The notes under the pieces were generated by a model. That model worked only from the letters and a program-made list of their open reading frames with translations. It was not told where the DNA came from and searched no databases. Below are positions 55,732 through 64,000 of a DNA stretch of 64,000 bases, piece by piece. Location of the stretch: assembly GCA_963697355.1 (NCBI GenBank), contig CAVONV010000023.1, positions 434,001 through 498,000 of the forward strand. The letters are read 5' to 3'. The translations under genes were made by a program, and so were the position numbers. Each line of letters starts with the position of its first letter. The first letter of the stretch is position 1. Source of the stretch: CAVONV01 sp963697355. Lineage in GTDB: Bacteria; Acidobacteriota; Vicinamibacteria; Marinacidobacterales; DATDRI01.

Positions 55732-56520
55732 CTATTTTGACTTGACTTCGATACGATTGCGGAGTTTTTCCTGGCCGGTGATGCGCTCCGCGAGGAGCTC
55801 AGCGAGCTCTCGTTCTGCACTCGTCTCAACTTCTCCCTCGAGGACCACATCGTTCCCTACAGACGAAGCGCGGAGTCGATAGCTCACGAGATTGTCGTTC
55901 TGCATCAAAACGGACTCGACGCGCTCGGCCATTTCCTCGGCCGTTTGCCCACTCTCTTCGGCCTCCAGCGAGCTTTCCACTCCCTGCACACCATCGACCT
56001 GTTGCGCCCAGGCGCGGGCTAGGTCCATTTGATCTCGGGTCGGGACACTTCCGTCGAGAATGACCGTCGCCTCCCGTACCCTCACAGTGATATCTAGGTC
56101 CTTCAGATCCCTGTGAAGAGCAAACGCGCCTTTGACCTTTGCTGCAAGCGCGGTATCGTCCAGCTTCTGGCCTAGACTTCGGCCTGACTCGACCGCTTGT
56201 GTCGCTAGCTCAGGTGTGACCGCTATCAGATTGTCTACGCCTTCGACGCCGGGGACATTGCGGACCAGCTCCCCGGCCACTTTCTTTTCCGCTACGTTGG
56301 CGACCTCGCCGGTCAACAAGACGATGGCGTCTCGAGTGCGAACCGAGACCGTCCGGTGAGAAAGTTCCTTGTGAAGAGCCAGTGCGGTCTTGACCGACGC
56401 AGTGGTCTTTGCGTCACCAACGGTTCCACCAAGGAAGGGGATTTGGCCTCCTTCGTAGAAGTGGAAGAGTCCCCATGCGAGGACGACGAGCAGGAGGACT
56501 AAGAAAAGCGCCCGAAACAT
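55732..56520 (-). CDS. Membrane-anchored protein with three BON domains
   Basis: The 262 residues have an N-terminal membrane anchor (about 2-24). Three BON modules follow, each with a beta-alpha-beta pattern and VxLxGxV (TVSVRTRDAIVLLTGEVAN, ITVRVREATVILDGSVPT, RLRASSVGNDVVLEGEVET). They show the usual GVxGVxNLI turn (VPGVEGVDNLI, VDGVQGVESSL). BON proteins such as OsmY and Kbp bind lipids or act in envelope maintenance. Three modules is more than the common one or two. It stands alone on the minus strand. Confidence 0.85.
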   Translation of the reverse strand: MFRALFLVLLLVVLAWGLFHFYEGGQIPFLGGTVGDAKTTASVKTALALHKELSHRTVSVRTRDAIVLLTGEVANVAEKKVAGELVRNVPGVEGVDNLIAVTPELATQAVESGRSLGQKLDDTALAAKVKGAFALHRDLKDLDITVRVREATVILDGSVPTRDQMDLARAWAQQVDGVQGVESSLEAEESGQTAEEMAERVESVLMQNDNLVSYRLRASSVGNDVVLEGEVETSAERELAELLAERITGQEKLRNRIEVKSK

Positions 56521-56658
56521 CTTTGCTCCTTTGACGATCGCATGCCTGACAGGCAGCTTATCTCAAGGCTCGTTCCCGATTGCAAGTCCGTTTGGCGAAG
56601 TCCTGAACCGCGCATATAATCCGCGCATTCAGTACAGATGATGTCCGGACAATAAACC

Positions 56659-58818
56659 ATGTCGAGTTTCATTCGAGCTTGTTCAGCCGCAGTTGCCCTC
56701 CTGCTCGTTTCCGCATCTGCGGGTTCTCCCCAGCAGCCCTTGTCGCACTACGAAGAGGGGATGCGGCTGTGGCAAGAAGGGAATACCGGCGACGCTCTCC
56801 GGCACTTGATGACGGCAACCACGGATCCTGAGTTGTCCTTTTACGCTGCCCGCCAGGTCCGGCTCATGGGAGAATACGCGCTGCCCGTGCTCTACAAGGG
56901 TTTGTGGCACCAGGATGAAGCCATTCAACGCCAGAGCGCCATTATCTTGGGATGGAACGGGTCGGCGGAAGCGGTGGAGCCTCTGCTTCGTCGGATGAAG
57001 TTTCCGGATGCGCCGCTAGAGGTCGAGTACGCCCTCAAAAAGATCGGCTCCCTAACGTCCGATCAGCTGCTTTCGATTCGCGAACCGAGCGACCTGTCCA
57101 ACGCGAAGCTTCTCGATCGCAAAGTCGCGAGTATGGGACGTCTGGCTAACGGACTTCGCCTCGCTGTGGACCCCGTGCCTCTCCTCCAACTCGCCGAGAC
57201 TATCGAAGCCGTAAAAGCGAGTGAGCTCGAGGAGCAACCTTTTGGACACATGGCTAATGCTCGGCTCAATCTTCTGCTCTTTTTGGCTGAAAGGGGGGTC
57301 TCTGGAACCGTCGTCCCTTTGACCGATGCGTTTCATCCTGGAGCCCGGGAGGCTAACCTTGCCATCGCCGAGGCGCTGATCCGTCTGGGCGACAAGTCTC
57401 GGGAAGCATTGGAGGACGCCTTCAAAAGGGAGGAAGACGATTCAGTTCGAGCCCTGATGGCCGTGACTCACTACTTCGCCCTAGGTCGGACGGAGCTAGC
57501 AGCAAGCGCCCCGCTGTCCTTGCTCCTCAACGAATTGCAGGGGGATTTGGACGTCGCGAAACAAACGGCCTATTTCGCCGCTTGGTTCTCCCACGAGCCG
57601 AATCCACTGCTCTCGTGGTTCAGATACCACCCTGAACCGGAGGTCAGGAAAGCGCTGGCAACGGAGCTACCTGGCGACAAAGCTAGATCTCGGCCGAACG
57701 TCAAACCGTTTTTTCTGGAAAAGACCAGGGACGATGACGCAACCGTTGCCGCTCGCCACATTGCCTATGTCGGGAAGTACTTGCCCGATGGTCAGGTCGA
57801 ATCGCGTCTGGAACAGCTACTGGCAGATCAACAGGAGCTTGCGCTGTTGAGAGAAGCTGCGCTCGACACGGTCGGGCGTTCTGGGTCTTCACCGTTGCTG
57901 CTGTTGGTGTTGCGACAAAAGGGTGACCCTTTGCGCAGAAAAGCCGTTGAGCTCGTCCGTGATCGGACCGAGCCCGATCTGATGAACGCCGTCCTCGCCA
58001 TGTTGAGGGAACCCGAGCCAAGTGATGCCAAGCGCGCCGCCATTCAAATGGCTGCCGTTCACTGGAAACGGGCCGAGGCGGAGGCGCCGTTGTTGGAGCT
58101 CGTGCGCCTCGGAGACTCTTTGTGGAGGGATGCCTCACGGGGGCTCGCTGCTCTCGAATCCAAAGTGGCCGTAGAGGAGTTCGTCGCCCTGGTTGACTCG
58201 GGTAGGCAGATCGATCGGGATGAGGCGGGAGCGATCTACTTCGCCTTTACAGGTATTCCATCTCGGCTCCGTGGCGAAGTGGCCGGGACCTTTCAATTCG
58301 AACCGCTCGGCCTCGAGAGGAGGCCGTCTCGGGACCAGGTCCTGGTCGTCTTGAGAGAACGGAGCGACTACCGCGGGTGGGTGAAGGTAGAGGAACGTTG
58401 GGAGGGGAAGCGCTTGTTCCGACTCGATGAGGCCGAGCGCGAGTTGGCGGTCTACGACCGGGAAGCCTACGAACAAATCAATCGAGGCGCGGGTGTCATA
58501 CTTCTGGACACATCGTTCCGCCAGACCGTTTTGAATCCTCTCGAGCTTTCGGAGCTACGTCATCAAGAAATCACCGTTATCGAAGAGCTTCCCCACTTCC
58601 CTTTTGCGGGATTGGAAGGGAACAATTTGCGCCTCATCCATGAAGGTCATTGGACGACGATTGCGTCGGGTCAAGATCTTCGAGATGAGGTTGGGGCGGA
58701 AGAATGGGGGAGATCTGCTCTCGTTCCTCTTGGCCTTTTCGACCGCGACAAGATCCGCTTCGTACCGAACGCTCCTCCTTCTGGTTGGCTACGCGACGAA
58801 CCGCAGCCTGTGCAGTAG
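56659..58818 (+). CDS. Secreted HEAT-repeat protein
   Basis: The 719-residue product has a signal peptide (ACSAAVALLLVSASAGS). A long series of HEAT/PBS-lyase-like repeats follows (QRQSAIILGWNGSAEAVEPLL, LREAALDTVGRSGSSPLLLLVL, RKAVELVRDRTEPDLMNAVLA). The first residues after the signal contain a TPR-like unit (SHYEEGMRLWQEGNTGDALRHL). The C-terminal ~170 residues are strand-rich and not recognised. A scaffold or binding role in the envelope is inferred. It precedes the MoxR/VWA pair by 194 bases that hold a short repeat. Confidence 0.75.
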   Translation: MSSFIRACSAAVALLLVSASAGSPQQPLSHYEEGMRLWQEGNTGDALRHLMTATTDPELSFYAARQVRLMGEYALPVLYKGLWHQDEAIQRQSAIILGWNGSAEAVEPLLRRMKFPDAPLEVEYALKKIGSLTSDQLLSIREPSDLSNAKLLDRKVASMGRLANGLRLAVDPVPLLQLAETIEAVKASELEEQPFGHMANARLNLLLFLAERGVSGTVVPLTDAFHPGAREANLAIAEALIRLGDKSREALEDAFKREEDDSVRALMAVTHYFALGRTELAASAPLSLLLNELQGDLDVAKQTAYFAAWFSHEPNPLLSWFRYHPEPEVRKALATELPGDKARSRPNVKPFFLEKTRDDDATVAARHIAYVGKYLPDGQVESRLEQLLADQQELALLREAALDTVGRSGSSPLLLLVLRQKGDPLRRKAVELVRDRTEPDLMNAVLAMLREPEPSDAKRAAIQMAAVHWKRAEAEAPLLELVRLGDSLWRDASRGLAALESKVAVEEFVALVDSGRQIDRDEAGAIYFAFTGIPSRLRGEVAGTFQFEPLGLERRPSRDQVLVVLRERSDYRGWVKVEERWEGKRLFRLDEAERELAVYDREAYEQINRGAGVILLDTSFRQTVLNPLELSELRHQEITVIEELPHFPFAGLEGNNLRLIHEGHWTTIASGQDLRDEVGAEEWGRSALVPLGLFDRDKIRFVPNAPPSGWLRDEPQPVQ

Positions 58819-59012
58819 GGGCGTCGGACGTACTCCTCGGCGCCCACCAGCGAGAACTCAGAACAGAACTCAGAATGGTAGAGACGACTGCGCCGTAGAG
58901 CCCCAACACTTCATTAGTAGAGATGTATGGATGTCCCTTCCTTCTCATCGCTTATCCTTCCTCGTACTTGAAGATGATTTGGTGGGTTCGCTTGCAGTCT
59001 CTATAATCGGTC

Positions 59013-60491
59013 ATGGGCAAGCCAGCAAACCTCGGTGAACTAAAGAATAGCAAATTTCACGAAGCGTACGGCCGTGGACGAAGTGTTCGTGATGAGATCC
59101 GGCACAATATCATCCGCAAACTCCGCAACGGCGAGAAGCTCTTTCCGGGAATAGTGGGCTACGACGAAACGGTCGTCCCCCCGCTCGTCAATGCATTACT
59201 ATCGCGCCACCATTTCATCCTGCTTGGACTGCGCGGGCAGGCCAAAACTCGTATCATGCGCGGCTTGGTGGGTTTCCTTGATGAGGAAGTTCCCGCCATC
59301 GAGGGATGTGAGATCCGCGATCATGCTTACTCCCCCTTGTGTCAAGCTTGTCGGCGGAAGCTTGCCGAGTCGGGTGATGAGACTCCTATCCGGTGGCTTA
59401 CGCGGGAAGAGAGATACGTCGAAAAACTGGCCACTCCAGATGTCACCATTGCCGATATCATCGGCGATTTGGACCCGATTCGAGCGGCGCGGAGTGGCCT
59501 CGATTTGTCGGATGAGCTGACGATCCACTACGGCCTTCTACCTCGTGCCCACCGTGGAATATTTGCCATCAATGAGTTGCCCGATTTGGCGGCGAAGATA
59601 CAGGTAGGTCTATTCAATATCCTTCAAGAAGGGGACGTTCAGATCAAAGGATACCCGGTAAGGCTACCCCTTGACGTACTGATGGTCTTCACGGCAAATC
59701 CAGAAGACTATACCGCTCGAGGCAAGATCATCACACCCTTGAAAGATCGAATCGGTTCCGAGATCCGGACTCACTATCCCAAGACTCTGGAGCAGGCCGT
59801 CTCGATCACACGCCAGGAGGCTTGGATCGAGCGAGGTGATAGCAAGAAGGTCTCGTTGCCGTACTTCATTCGAGAGATTGTAGAAGAAATCGCTATACAG
59901 GCAAGGAAGGATCGCCGGGTGGACAAACGATCCGGGGTGAGCCAGAGACTTCCCATCACGGTGCTGGAAAACGTCGTTTCTAATGCGGAGCGCCGAGCTT
60001 TACTGGCCGGCGAGGAGGCCGTGTTCCCCAGGGTTGCAGATGTCTTCGCATCCCTTCCCGCGATCACGGGGAAACTGGAACTGGAGTACGAAGGGGAGCT
60101 GAAGGGTGCGGAGGTCATCTCGCAAAAACTCGTTCGGGGCGCCGTGCGCGAGATTTTCCAGAAGTACTACGCTGAAGACGTGGATTTTCGCACCATCTTG
60201 GATTGGTTCGAGAGGGGGGGGTACATCAAACTACCAGACACGACTCCGTCAGTCGAAGCGATGGCGAGTCTCGAAAGGATACCAGGCTTGGTGGAGCAGA
60301 CCGAGGTCGTCGGTGTCAACGCGAATTCTCCGGCAGCATCAGTGGTTGCCGCCGCGGAGTTTGTGTTGGAGGGCCTCTCCGGTTTGAAGAAGGTTCGTCG
60401 TAGCCAAGAGCGAGGCTATCATCGCAATGAGAAACCTCAACCCGAAATCGGTTTCGAGAAGATCGACACCGTCAAACGAAGGCTGAACTGA
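59013..60491 (+). CDS. MoxR/BchI-like AAA+ ATPase
   Basis: The 492-residue protein has Walker A GLRGQAKT (72-79). A cysteine-bearing insert (SPLCQACRRK) follows, then a Walker-B-like strand with an Asn (GIFAINELPDL). Sensor and arginine-finger regions typical of magnesium-chelatase subunit I or MoxR ATPases come next (VFTANPEDYTARGKIITPL, KDRIGSEIRTHYP). A CxxC insert between Walker A and B is uncommon in MoxR. The VWA gene starts eight bases downstream, the classic MoxR-VWA arrangement used to mature or insert cofactors or remodel proteins. Client unknown. Confidence 0.88.
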   Translation: MGKPANLGELKNSKFHEAYGRGRSVRDEIRHNIIRKLRNGEKLFPGIVGYDETVVPPLVNALLSRHHFILLGLRGQAKTRIMRGLVGFLDEEVPAIEGCEIRDHAYSPLCQACRRKLAESGDETPIRWLTREERYVEKLATPDVTIADIIGDLDPIRAARSGLDLSDELTIHYGLLPRAHRGIFAINELPDLAAKIQVGLFNILQEGDVQIKGYPVRLPLDVLMVFTANPEDYTARGKIITPLKDRIGSEIRTHYPKTLEQAVSITRQEAWIERGDSKKVSLPYFIREIVEEIAIQARKDRRVDKRSGVSQRLPITVLENVVSNAERRALLAGEEAVFPRVADVFASLPAITGKLELEYEGELKGAEVISQKLVRGAVREIFQKYYAEDVDFRTILDWFERGGYIKLPDTTPSVEAMASLERIPGLVEQTEVVGVNANSPAASVVAAAEFVLEGLSGLKKVRRSQERGYHRNEKPQPEIGFEKIDTVKRRLN

Positions 60492-60499
60492 GGCTGCCG

Positions 60500-61759
60500 G
60501 TGCCTGTCACCAAGTACTCTCGTTTCGAGCCCGAAGAGCTCGAAGACCTTTCTCTCGAGGATCTGCTCCAAGAGCTTTCCGACTACCTGCTGCGAAGTGG
60601 TTTTCAAGACATGTTCGGTTTTCAGACCCTTGGCGACCATACTCTGAGCGAATTGCAGGACGCCATTCTGAATGCCCTGATGGACAATGAGACGCTCTCT
60701 CCGGAAATGGTGGAAAAACTCATGTCGAGCTCGGAGAGTTTGGAGCAGTCCGAGCTTGGCGATCTCTTGACCCGCATCATAGAACGAATGCAGGATGAAG
60801 GCTACATTCGGATCAGCTCACCCGATCCGGACCTGACCGCGGCGGGGGATGTCGATCCATCCGAGTCCGGCGATGTCGACGAGTCGCGGGCCGGTGTGAG
60901 TTTCGAGCTGACGGACAAGACGATTGATTTCCTTGGTTTCAAGACCTTGAAAGACCTTCTTGGGGGGCTCGGCAAATCGAGCTTCGGTCAACATGAGACG
61001 AAGGAGCTGGCAACGGGTGTGGAGGTAACGGGTAGCTCCAAGGTTTACGCTTTTGGCGATACGCTCAATCTCGACGTTCCAAGGACCTTGCTGTCGGCCG
61101 TCCGGCGCAACGGGCTAGGTGTACCTTTGGAGCTCGAGTCCGCCGATCTCCACGTGCATCAGGCGGAGTACCGCAGCTCTTGTGCAACCGTACTCATGCT
61201 GGATTGTAGCCATAGCATGATCTTGTACGGTGAAGATCGTTTCACGCCCGCTAAGAAGGTGGCTCTCGCGTTGGCACATCTCATACGAACGCAGTATCCG
61301 GGAGATAGCCTGCACCTCGTGCTCTTTCACGACAGCGCGGAAGAGGTACCCATGTCACGACTGGCCGGCGTGCGAGTCGGGCCCTTCTATACCAATACTT
61401 GCGAGGGGCTCAGGCTGGCACGCCGAATATTATCTCGCGAACAGACGGATATGCGGCAAATCATCATGATCACGGATGGTAAGCCCTCGGCGCTGACTCT
61501 GGAGGACGGTCGGATATACAAGAACCCCTTTGGACTCGACCCGCTCATCATTGATCAAACGTTCAAGGAGGTCGTTTCCTGCCGTCGTTCGGGGGTCCTC
61601 ATCAATACTTTCATGCTTGCTCGTGACTTTATGCTCGTCGGATTCGTGAGGAAGCTTACGGAGATCGTCAAAGGTAAGGCCTACTTCACGACGCCGGCGT
61701 CATTGGGCCAGTATGTCCTCATGGACTACGTCAACAAGAAGACTCGGATGGTGCATTAG
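60500..61759 (+). CDS. VWA-domain partner of the MoxR-like ATPase
   Basis: This 419-residue protein starts at a GTG. An acidic N-terminal region (EPEELEDLSLEDLLQEL, about 1-150) leads to a helical linker and a VWA domain. The MIDAS motif is DCSHSM (about 235), with Thr in TNTCEGL and Asp in MITDGKPSA, so metal binding is intact. MoxR-VWA pairs act as AAA+ chaperones with a metal-dependent protein-binding partner, as in CbbQO, NorQD and chelatases. It appears co-transcribed with the ATPase. Confidence 0.88.
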   Translation: MPVTKYSRFEPEELEDLSLEDLLQELSDYLLRSGFQDMFGFQTLGDHTLSELQDAILNALMDNETLSPEMVEKLMSSSESLEQSELGDLLTRIIERMQDEGYIRISSPDPDLTAAGDVDPSESGDVDESRAGVSFELTDKTIDFLGFKTLKDLLGGLGKSSFGQHETKELATGVEVTGSSKVYAFGDTLNLDVPRTLLSAVRRNGLGVPLELESADLHVHQAEYRSSCATVLMLDCSHSMILYGEDRFTPAKKVALALAHLIRTQYPGDSLHLVLFHDSAEEVPMSRLAGVRVGPFYTNTCEGLRLARRILSREQTDMRQIIMITDGKPSALTLEDGRIYKNPFGLDPLIIDQTFKEVVSCRRSGVLINTFMLARDFMLVGFVRKLTEIVKGKAYFTTPASLGQYVLMDYVNKKTRMVH

Positions 61760-61890
61760 CTCAGAACTCAGAACCCAAGAACTCGAGGACTCAGAATAAC
61801 GTATGTTCTGACATACTCATTTTGAGTCGACCCATTGCCGCAACCTCTTTCTTCTTGGGTACTGAGTTCTGGGTTCTTGAGTTCTTTCTT
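61760..61890. repeat. Inverted pair of AACTCAGAACCCAAGAACTC blocks
   Basis: CAGAACTCAGAACCCAAGAA lies at 61762-61781 with CTCGAGGACTCAG following; the reverse orientation (ACTGAGTTCTGGGTTCTTGA) lies at 61861-61880. They could pair over ~80 bases of loop. It is the same family as the AACTCGAG blocks. Beyond it, up to the PilZ gene at 62043, no gene is visible. Confidence 0.6.
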
Positions 61891-62042
61891 CGGATAAAAC
61901 AGCCAAAACAGCCTTGCGATGATCTCTTAGATCCGGTATATTGCAAGATTCCAACGAATAACACATCTTTGGCTTTACATTTGGGGCCAGGATTGTCTTG
62001 ATGGGTGGTCTTGCTAGAGATAGCTGCTAGGAACGTGAAGAG

Positions 62043-62444
62043 ATGGCGGAAGGTTGGGGCGGTGACGATCGGAGGAGGCATTCAAGAGTGAGCTTGAACG
62101 GAGAAGTTCGGGGACGCATTCATACGGTTGCGTCGGCTCCGATCATCAATATATCCGTGTCGGGGGCGTTGCTCGAAGTGCCTTGCACGCTGCGGGTCGG
62201 AGCCCTCTATACGATTCGCCTCGCCATCGAACAAGATGAAGTTCTGGAGGTCAAGGCAAAAATAGTGAGAAGCTATGTTCATGGCTTTGCCAAGAACGAA
62301 AGAGGCGAGACCGTGATCAAATACCGTGCCGCCGTTCAATATGATGGCTTGTCGGACACCAATCGCGATGTCCTCGAGAGCTTCTTGCAGAACGTAGAGA
62401 AAAAAGGTCTGCGAGCGGAAATACAAGCCAATCCATCGATGTAA
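62043..62444 (+). CDS. PilZ-domain protein
   Basis: The 133 residues contain the cyclic di-GMP binding signatures RRRHSRVSL (RxxxR) and NISVSGALLE ((D/N)xSxxG). A PilZ beta-barrel follows, with LEVKAKIVRSYV. It is a single-domain PilZ protein, typical of c-di-GMP effectors. The cyclase at 40,481 is a possible source of the signal within the window. A second, more divergent PilZ gene follows after 20 bases. Confidence 0.85.
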   Translation: MAEGWGGDDRRRHSRVSLNGEVRGRIHTVASAPIINISVSGALLEVPCTLRVGALYTIRLAIEQDEVLEVKAKIVRSYVHGFAKNERGETVIKYRAAVQYDGLSDTNRDVLESFLQNVEKKGLRAEIQANPSM

Positions 62445-62464
62445 GGCCGGCGGTTGAGGATTCT

Positions 62465-62818
62465 ATGAGCGATCAGAATGCGCCTCGCCCTGAGCGACGA
62501 ACGGCAGGCCGAGTGGACACCGATGGTTGTCTTCCCAGCCAGCTCACACTAGATCTGGAAACTGACGTGATCCAGATTTCGGTCGGGGGCATGATGGTGG
62601 AAACTCCCATCCCATTGGAGATCGAGTCCAAGCACCAATTTACGGTCGGTATCAACAAAGAGGACATGGAGCTGTGCGGTATCGTGCGAAACTGCCAGCC
62701 TTACCCTCCGTCAGGTCAACCCGAAGTTTACCGTATTGGTGTTGAGTTCTGCGATCTAGACGAGCATCAGAAGAACAGCCTCGCCGGTTTTGTCGACAAG
62801 AAGCTAGACAGAACGTAG
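62465..62818 (+). CDS. Divergent PilZ-domain protein
   Basis: The 117 residues keep the layout of a PilZ protein: RRTAGR near the start (a possible RxxxR), QISVGGMMVE in place of the NxSxxG strand, and CGIVRNCQPY, then GVEFCDLDE. The second motif has Gln for the Asp/Asn, and RxxxR is only partly typical, so c-di-GMP binding is doubtful. It likely forms an operon with the previous PilZ gene. Confidence 0.65.
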   Translation: MSDQNAPRPERRTAGRVDTDGCLPSQLTLDLETDVIQISVGGMMVETPIPLEIESKHQFTVGINKEDMELCGIVRNCQPYPPSGQPEVYRIGVEFCDLDEHQKNSLAGFVDKKLDRT

Positions 62819-62970
62819 CCTCACGCAGCCTCATTGAAGACGAAGCCTTCCCGCGGATTTCCTATGTCCAGTTAGTCTTGTAACCTACCGATTCTGGACG
62901 CATAAATAATATATAAGCGTGTCATATATAGATTATATGAATCTCTCATGTGATATTTAAGCCTTAACAC

Positions 62971-62999
62971 TTGACATTTTAGGGCTAAGCCCTTATATT
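62971..62999 (+). promoter_or_regulatory. Near-consensus promoter with palindromic spacer for the VWFA-related gene
   Basis: TTGACA (62971-62976), a 17-base spacer and TATATT (62994-62999) form a strong sigma-70-type promoter. The spacer contains the perfect 13-base palindrome AGGGCT-A-AGCCCT (62981-62993), a good position for a repressor dimer. The upstream ~80 bases are AT-rich, like an UP element. The predicted transcript starts at about 63006, giving a ~45-base leader. Confidence 0.65.
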
Positions 63000-63049
63000 G
63001 CAGTTTGTAGAAAAGCAGTGGGGCGGGAGTTCCCCATCTGACCGGTTCG

Positions 63050-64000
63050 ATGATGATGAGACGATTGAGACGAGCAACCCGTTTGTTGGGGATGATGATG
63101 GCGATCGTCCTCGTGGAGTCGAATGCTGTCCGAAGCGAGCAAGACCAGCAGGAAGACGATCAGCCGGTCGTCCGGTTCGGAATAGAAGTCAATTATGTCG
63201 AGGTCACTGCGGTTGTCGCTGATCCGAACGGTCAGTTCATAAGAGACCTCCGCCGTGAAGATTTCGATCTTTACGAAGACGGAGAGCTTCAAGATATTGC
63301 GAATTTCACTCTCGTGGATGTTCCGCTGGAACCCTCGAGACCCGTGATTTTCGCTGAACGTGTCGAGCCGGATGTCACATCGAACACGCAGGTGTCGGAA
63401 GGCAGGGTCTACGTCATCGTACTGGACGATCTCCACACGGAGGCTCGCCGAGGCCCCCACGTTCAAAGGGCGGCTCGAGAGTTCATCCTCGAGCGTATGG
63501 GAGCGAATGACATCGCGGCCGTGGTTCACACGGGCGGGAGAAGGGATGCCGCGCAGGAGTTTACGTCGAGTAAGCGGCTCCTTCTTGCGGCGGTCGAGCA
63601 ATTCCATGGGCGGAAGCTCCGTTCGGCCACGCTCGAAAAGCTCGAACAGTCGGTCAATATGATGTCGGACGCGGATAACCAACTCATTGAGACGGAACTT
63701 CGGGATCCACTCGAGCTCGAGCGGACCCAGCGCGCCCGCAACATGCTCGAGACGCTCGAAGGTCTTTCCGAAGGGTTGGCCGACGTGCATGGCCGGCGGA
63801 AAGCGATTATCTACATCGGCGAGGGCGTCGATTACAACATTTACGACGTTTTCCTGCGCAGCGAAGCGACCACGATTCTGGAGAGCACGGAACAAATGAT
63901 CGCCAAAGCCACTCGTGCCAACGTGGCCGTCTATTCCATCGACCCTCGTGGGCTCGCGGTTTCGAGTGAGACCTCGGCGGCGATAGGAGGTGTGCCGATT
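63050..64000 (+). CDS. VWFA-related secreted protein, partial at window edge
   Basis: An open frame from ATG 63050 (repeat ATGs at 63053 and 63056) runs through the window end; 317 residues are visible. A hydrophobic start (TRLLGMMMAIVLV) leads to a conserved beginning seen in the VWFA-related family of Acidobacteriota: VNYVEVTAVVADPNGQFIRD, LRREDFDLYEDG, LQDIANFTLVD and VYVIVLDDLHTEA. IIYIGEGVDYN and AVYSIDPRGL also match. The protein is probably exported and binds a metal through its MIDAS; function is unknown. It lies behind the strong promoter at 62971. Confidence 0.8.
   Translation, partial: MMMRRLRRATRLLGMMMAIVLVESNAVRSEQDQQEDDQPVVRFGIEVNYVEVTAVVADPNGQFIRDLRREDFDLYEDGELQDIANFTLVDVPLEPSRPVIFAERVEPDVTSNTQVSEGRVYVIVLDDLHTEARRGPHVQRAAREFILERMGANDIAAVVHTGGRRDAAQEFTSSKRLLLAAVEQFHGRKLRSATLEKLEQSVNMMSDADNQLIETELRDPLELERTQRARNMLETLEGLSEGLADVHGRRKAIIYIGEGVDYNIYDVFLRSEATTILESTEQMIAKATRANVAVYSIDPRGLAVSSETSAAIGGVPI

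Noticed and set aside
34163..61890. CRISPR array
   Set aside because: The repeats are short, degenerate and without uniform spacers, and no cas genes are present.

Overview
The window looks like a chromosomal contig from a moderately GC-rich, Gram-negative-type bacterium, most likely an Acidobacteriota member. This is inferred from gene families, not from a marker gene. The supporting families are: a Ser/Thr kinase with a membrane segment, a FlgO-like domain and TPRs, present in three partial or complete copies; a VWFA-related protein of the type common in Acidobacteriota at the right edge; an MglA-type GTPase; many lipoproteins; and several GT-C-like membrane proteins. No rRNA, tRNA or CRISPR array was seen.

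Layout. Bases 1-25,000 are an accessory patchwork. A frameshifted sulfatase and relics of an HNH nuclease and a glycosyltransferase tail come first. An orphan Rhs tip follows, with a tightly linked exported beta-propeller gene. Next are a DUF4143 ATPase, a kinase gene with a frameshift, a higBA toxin-antitoxin pair and a Fic protein. Further on lie a kinase 3' relic, an IS91-type transposase relic and a truncated MacB ABC transporter. A roughly 4.1-kb transposon-like cassette comes next (Cys-rich HTH protein, Mu/TniA-like DDE transposase, TniB/ExeA-like ATPase, RepA-like ATPase). The region ends with a full-length 1,911-residue SpvB/VCBS/Rhs protein whose stop codon overlaps the start of a three-helix membrane protein.

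Bases 25,900-64,000 are more housekeeping-like. They hold GT-C-like membrane proteins, secreted and lipoprotein genes, mtnA, tsaD, an OPT transporter, an Smr protein, a PAS-GAF-GGDEF cyclase, moaE and a frameshifted moaD, argR, and a helicase/exonuclease pair matching MrfA/MrfB (YprA/YprB). After these come an MglA-like GTPase with a long acidic tail, an NtrC-type regulator with its histidine kinase and a lipoprotein, a BON protein, a HEAT-repeat protein, a MoxR-like ATPase with a VWA protein, two PilZ proteins, and the start of a VWFA-related gene behind a near-consensus promoter.

Themes. The two Rhs loci share about 190 bp of nearly identical core DNA but carry different tips, each followed by its own candidate immunity gene. 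One tip looks like a permuted papain-like (NlpC/P60, YiiX-type) enzyme and its partner is exported. The other tip carries two hydrophobic segments and its partner is an integral membrane protein. The 5' end of the orphan Rhs gene is joined to the first ~90 bp and upstream region of a kinase gene, so a recombination junction is directly visible. Intergenic gaps in the right half hold several families of short degenerate repeats.

Many genes (sulfatase, kinase, moaD, mrfB, mrfA, a paralogue of the gene at 38,904) have single-base-type frame disruptions. Assembly error and true decay cannot be separated from sequence alone.
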